Positions 4,872-6,647 of a DNA stretch of 6,647 nucleotides are shown one piece after another (position 1 is the stretch's first letter; each line of letters begins with the position of its first letter). The translations under genes were made by a program, and so were the position numbers. The DNA is from a bacterium (lineage in GTDB: Bacteria; JAHJDO01), in the NCBI GenBank assembly GCA_023129655.1, contig JAGMBN010000069.1, positions 1 through 6,647 of the forward strand, in the 5' to 3' direction. The notes beneath the pieces were generated by a model that saw only the letters and a list, made by a program, of their open reading frames with translations, ran no database searches and was not told the origin of the DNA.

Positions 4872-5339
4872 ATGAAAACTCTAATTACCATAATATTGCT
4901 TCTGCTAATCTTATTCGGGATACATCCGGCTTTTTGCAAAGAGAAAAAACAGATATCCGTTGGCTTGCATGAGCGAACCAGCAAGGATAAAAGCCTAGTA
5001 ACTTCACGTGAGCCAAGATGGCGTGGAGCTACGCAGATTGATAAGAAAGCCGCGCGCGCATTATACGACAGCAGTGAATATATCCTGGAAATACGCGTTG
5101 ATAAGAAAATTGGTTTTATAGAGATTTTTGTTGATTCAATATTCAGAGATCTGGTTAAAAACCATTCTCCAAAAGCTACTATAGAAATAGAGAGGTGGTG
5201 GAGGCTGGCTTCTGAAAATATGCAGACTGACGCGTTTTCTATGAGGATAAAATGGATAGGATATAAGAAAGACAAGGCATTGGTAGCGGATGTGTTTTAT
5301 AACAAGCAATCTGGTAAGATAAAGATTAGAACATACTAA
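4872..5339 (+). CDS. Unrecognised small exported protein
   Basis: The product has 155 residues and I do not recognise a family. Residues 1-22 form a signal peptide: MKTL, a run of hydrophobic residues (ITIILLLLILFGI), then HPAFC before charged KEKK. Cleavage after AFC is plausible; the Cys does not sit in a convincing lipobox because Phe precedes it. The mature part (about 133 residues) is basic, with no transmembrane segment and no cysteine. It alternates short strand-like stretches (YILEIRVDKKIGFIEIFVD, ATIEIERWWRL, FSMRIKWIGY, ALVADVFY) that suggest a small alpha/beta fold. It starts six bases after the zapA stop with no visible Shine-Dalgarno, so coupling to zapA is likely. A periplasmic or envelope location is inferred. 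Lying between zapA and a Xer recombinase hints at a division-related role, but this is context only. Confidence 0.72.
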   Translation: MKTLITIILLLLILFGIHPAFCKEKKQISVGLHERTSKDKSLVTSREPRWRGATQIDKKAARALYDSSEYILEIRVDKKIGFIEIFVDSIFRDLVKNHSPKATIEIERWWRLASENMQTDAFSMRIKWIGYKKDKALVADVFYNKQSGKIKIRTY

Positions 5340-5346
5340 AAATAGG

Positions 5347-5399
5347 AAAATGTCAAATGCCAAAATCCAAATGACAAATGAAATCCAAAATCCAAATGT
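5347..5399 (+). repeat. Degenerate heptanucleotide repeat (CAAATGN / CAAAATC) over the recombinase start
   Basis: From 5354 the sequence reads as seven-base units: CAAATGC, CAAAATC, CAAATGA, CAAATGA, a four-base AATC, CAAAATC and CAAATGT. The preceding AAAATGT (5347-5353) looks like another, degenerate unit. Both possible start codons, ATG 5350 and ATG 5371, fall inside repeat units. No other copy was seen in the window. From memory, similar CAAATG/AAATCC arrays are scattered between genes in some uncultured bacteria and planctomycete-group genomes; this is not checked. Confidence 0.7.
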
Positions 5400-6285
5400 T
5401 CAAAAATTTATTACATACTTGGAAATTGAGCGCAATGTGTCGGAACATACTATTAAGGCTTACTCGTCTGACATTAAGCAATTCTTAGAATTCTTAAAAT
5501 CAGATGAAGAAGAATTGGGGAACATTACACACAGAACTATAAGAAAATTTCTGGCGCATTTACAAAACAAAGCATATTCAAATAAATCCATAGGAAGAAA
5601 ACTTGCTACAATCCGGGCTTTTTTTAAGTTCCTTGTAAGAGAAGGATATCAAAAAACAAATCCAACGCTGGTTGTTTCCACCCCGAAAATCGCGAAAAAA
5701 TTGCCGGAATTTCTTACTGTAGAGAATATGATTAAATTAATAGAAAAACCTGACGAAAGTGATGTATTAGGAATAAGAGATAGAGCTATATTCGAAACAC
5801 TTTATTCAACAGGCATAAGAGTTGGAGAACTTACGCATCTTAATATCTATGACATAGATTTTGGCGGCGGAACAATAAAGGTTAAGGGCAAAGGAAACAA
5901 ACAACGCATTACTCCTATTGGGGATACAGCCCTGGATGTAATAAACAGATATTCTGCTGTTAGAAGCGCATTATTTAATAATAAAAATATTGGCATAACT
6001 GAGGACAGACAAGCATTATTTCTTGATAAATGGGGAGGCAGACTTACTTCAAGAAGCGTTGAGAGGATTGTGCGCAAACATATTGTTGGAATTCCAAAAG
6101 CATTAGGAATTACTCCGCATACTTTCAGGCACAGTTTTGCAACACATCTTTTGGATGCCGGCGCTGATCTCAGATCCGTGCAGGAACTGCTTGGACATGT
6201 AAGCCTATCAACAACGCAGATATACACTCACCTTACACCTGAAAAGCTAAAAAGAACGTATAAAAAAGCCCATCCGAGAGCGTGA
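5350..6285 (+). CDS. xerC: Tyrosine recombinase XerC/XerD
   Basis: The product has 311 residues (typical Xer about 300). Xer recombinases resolve chromosome dimers at dif during division. The N-terminal core-binding domain (about 17-105) has FITYLEIERNVSEHTIKAY and RAFFKFLVREGY. The catalytic domain has all expected residues: Arg157 in TGIRVGEL, Lys181 in GKGNKQR, His257 and Arg260 in PHTFRHSF, His283 in LGHVSLSTT and nucleophile Tyr292 in QIYTH. The C-terminus ends KAHPRA. KKLPEFL and the N-terminal core lean toward XerC, but XerC and XerD cannot be separated surely. It looks like the housekeeping enzyme, not a mobile-element integrase. The first 16 residues are encoded by a heptanucleotide repeat and are not family sequence; AGGA lies only two bases before ATG 5350, so the exact start is unsure. 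It is probably the last gene of the run. Confidence 0.93.
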   Translation: MSNAKIQMTNEIQNPNVQKFITYLEIERNVSEHTIKAYSSDIKQFLEFLKSDEEELGNITHRTIRKFLAHLQNKAYSNKSIGRKLATIRAFFKFLVREGYQKTNPTLVVSTPKIAKKLPEFLTVENMIKLIEKPDESDVLGIRDRAIFETLYSTGIRVGELTHLNIYDIDFGGGTIKVKGKGNKQRITPIGDTALDVINRYSAVRSALFNNKNIGITEDRQALFLDKWGGRLTSRSVERIVRKHIVGIPKALGITPHTFRHSFATHLLDAGADLRSVQELLGHVSLSTTQIYTHLTPEKLKRTYKKAHPRA

Positions 6286-6323
6286 AACACTGTTGATATC
6301 CTATATGCCAAGCTTATTGACAA

Positions 6324-6647
6324 TTAGCTAAATTTTTGTTTGAACTGCGCTAAAGATTCTCGAATTGTTTCAACGTCTCCAGATTTTCCTTCTGTTTCCA
6401 CTAATTTAAGAGGAGCAGACATGCCCAGAGCGGGAGTATATCCTCCGGAAAGGATTGCTTCCTGATATTTGGGACCTGTTTCATAATCCACTCCGCCTGT
6501 AGGCATAATGATTCGTCCTGCATGACTTTCTCTGACATAAGGAGCAAGCAAAGCTTTGATACCGCTTGGACCATGTACACTTGCGGGAAAGACCTTAATT
6601 GCGTCCGGTTCCAACCCATCGTCTCTTTCAATAAAATACTGTAATTC
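6324..6647 (-). CDS. KDPG/KHG-type aldolase, C-terminal part (runs off the right edge)
   Basis: The leftward frame is open from the window edge for 107 residues to a TAA at 6324-6326. It shows the end of the TIM-barrel aldolase family that cleaves 2-keto-3-deoxy-6-phosphogluconate to pyruvate and glyceraldehyde 3-phosphate. AIKVFPAS (visible residues 16-23) contains the Schiff-base lysine (codon 6594-6596) in the family K-x-FPA pattern, and MPTGGV matches the phosphate-binding PTGG loop. Where E. coli Eda has GGSW, this protein has GMSAP, so the phosphate site may differ. A helix and a basic tail ending QKFS follow. It lies tail-to-tail with the recombinase, 38 bases apart. The true start lies outside. 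It may be Eda or a related 4-hydroxy-2-oxoglutarate aldolase; the substrate cannot be fixed here. Confidence 0.86.
   Translation of the reverse strand, partial: ELQYFIERDDGLEPDAIKVFPASVHGPSGIKALLAPYVRESHAGRIIMPTGGVDYETGPKYQEAILSGGYTPALGMSAPLKLVETEGKSGDVETIRESLAQFKQKFS

Noticed and set aside
5350..6285. Recombinase as a mobile-element integrase
   Set aside because: Length, KAHPRA end, motif set and position in a housekeeping run fit XerC/XerD, and no excisionase, attachment repeat or cargo is adjacent.
6286..6323. Possible shared terminator between the recombinase and the aldolase
   Set aside because: No GC-rich hairpin followed by a T run is present on either strand; only a weak AT palindrome around TTAGCTAA is seen.

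Overview
The window is a stretch of bacterial chromosome, AT-rich by eye. It is packed with co-directional housekeeping genes on the + strand, flanked by a leftward partial gene at each end. Most translation-related genes have clear AGGAGG-type ribosome binding sites, GTG starts occur, and no codon is reassigned. A GAF-linked sigma-54 activator, an exported protein, ZapA and a KDPG-type aldolase suggest a free-living bacterium rather than a reduced symbiont. The unusual gene order and diverged trigger factor do not look like Proteobacteria or Firmicutes. An uncultured candidate phylum (for example Omnitrophota-like) is a guess from style, not a demonstrated placement.

Layout. Positions 1-683 (minus) hold the N-terminal part of a NifA-type sigma-54-dependent activator (GAF domain, linker, first residues of the AAA+ domain), with a good sigma-70-type promoter at 714-742. 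Positions 743-1218 have no convincing intact gene. They contain a possible decayed integrase N-terminus on the minus strand and two tandem + strand promoter candidates. Positions 1219-1471 are three tRNA genes: Lys(CTT), Leu(TAG) and Gly(GCC). From 1487 to 6285 a tightly spaced + strand run reads tig, clpP, a small MerR-like gene, rplM, rpsI, zapA, an unknown exported protein and a XerC/XerD recombinase. Positions 6324-6647 (minus) are the C-terminal part of a KDPG/KHG-type aldolase, convergent with the recombinase.

How the genes fit together. The + strand run links tRNA supply, nascent-chain folding (trigger factor), protein turnover (ClpP), ribosomal proteins L13 and S9, division-ring assembly (ZapA) and chromosome dimer resolution (Xer). 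It resembles a growth-coupled operon that may be read from promoters upstream of tRNA-Lys. The oddities are: a small MerR-like gene where clpX usually follows clpP; a Shine-Dalgarno that begins on the last base of the tRNA-Gly CCA; a shortened, motif-poor PPIase domain in trigger factor; five GAAA units in rpsI; and a heptanucleotide repeat that supplies the first codons of the recombinase. I see no defence system, CRISPR array or intact mobile element. The most unusual items are the repeat-derived recombinase start, the clpP-adjacent MerR-like gene and the unknown exported protein.
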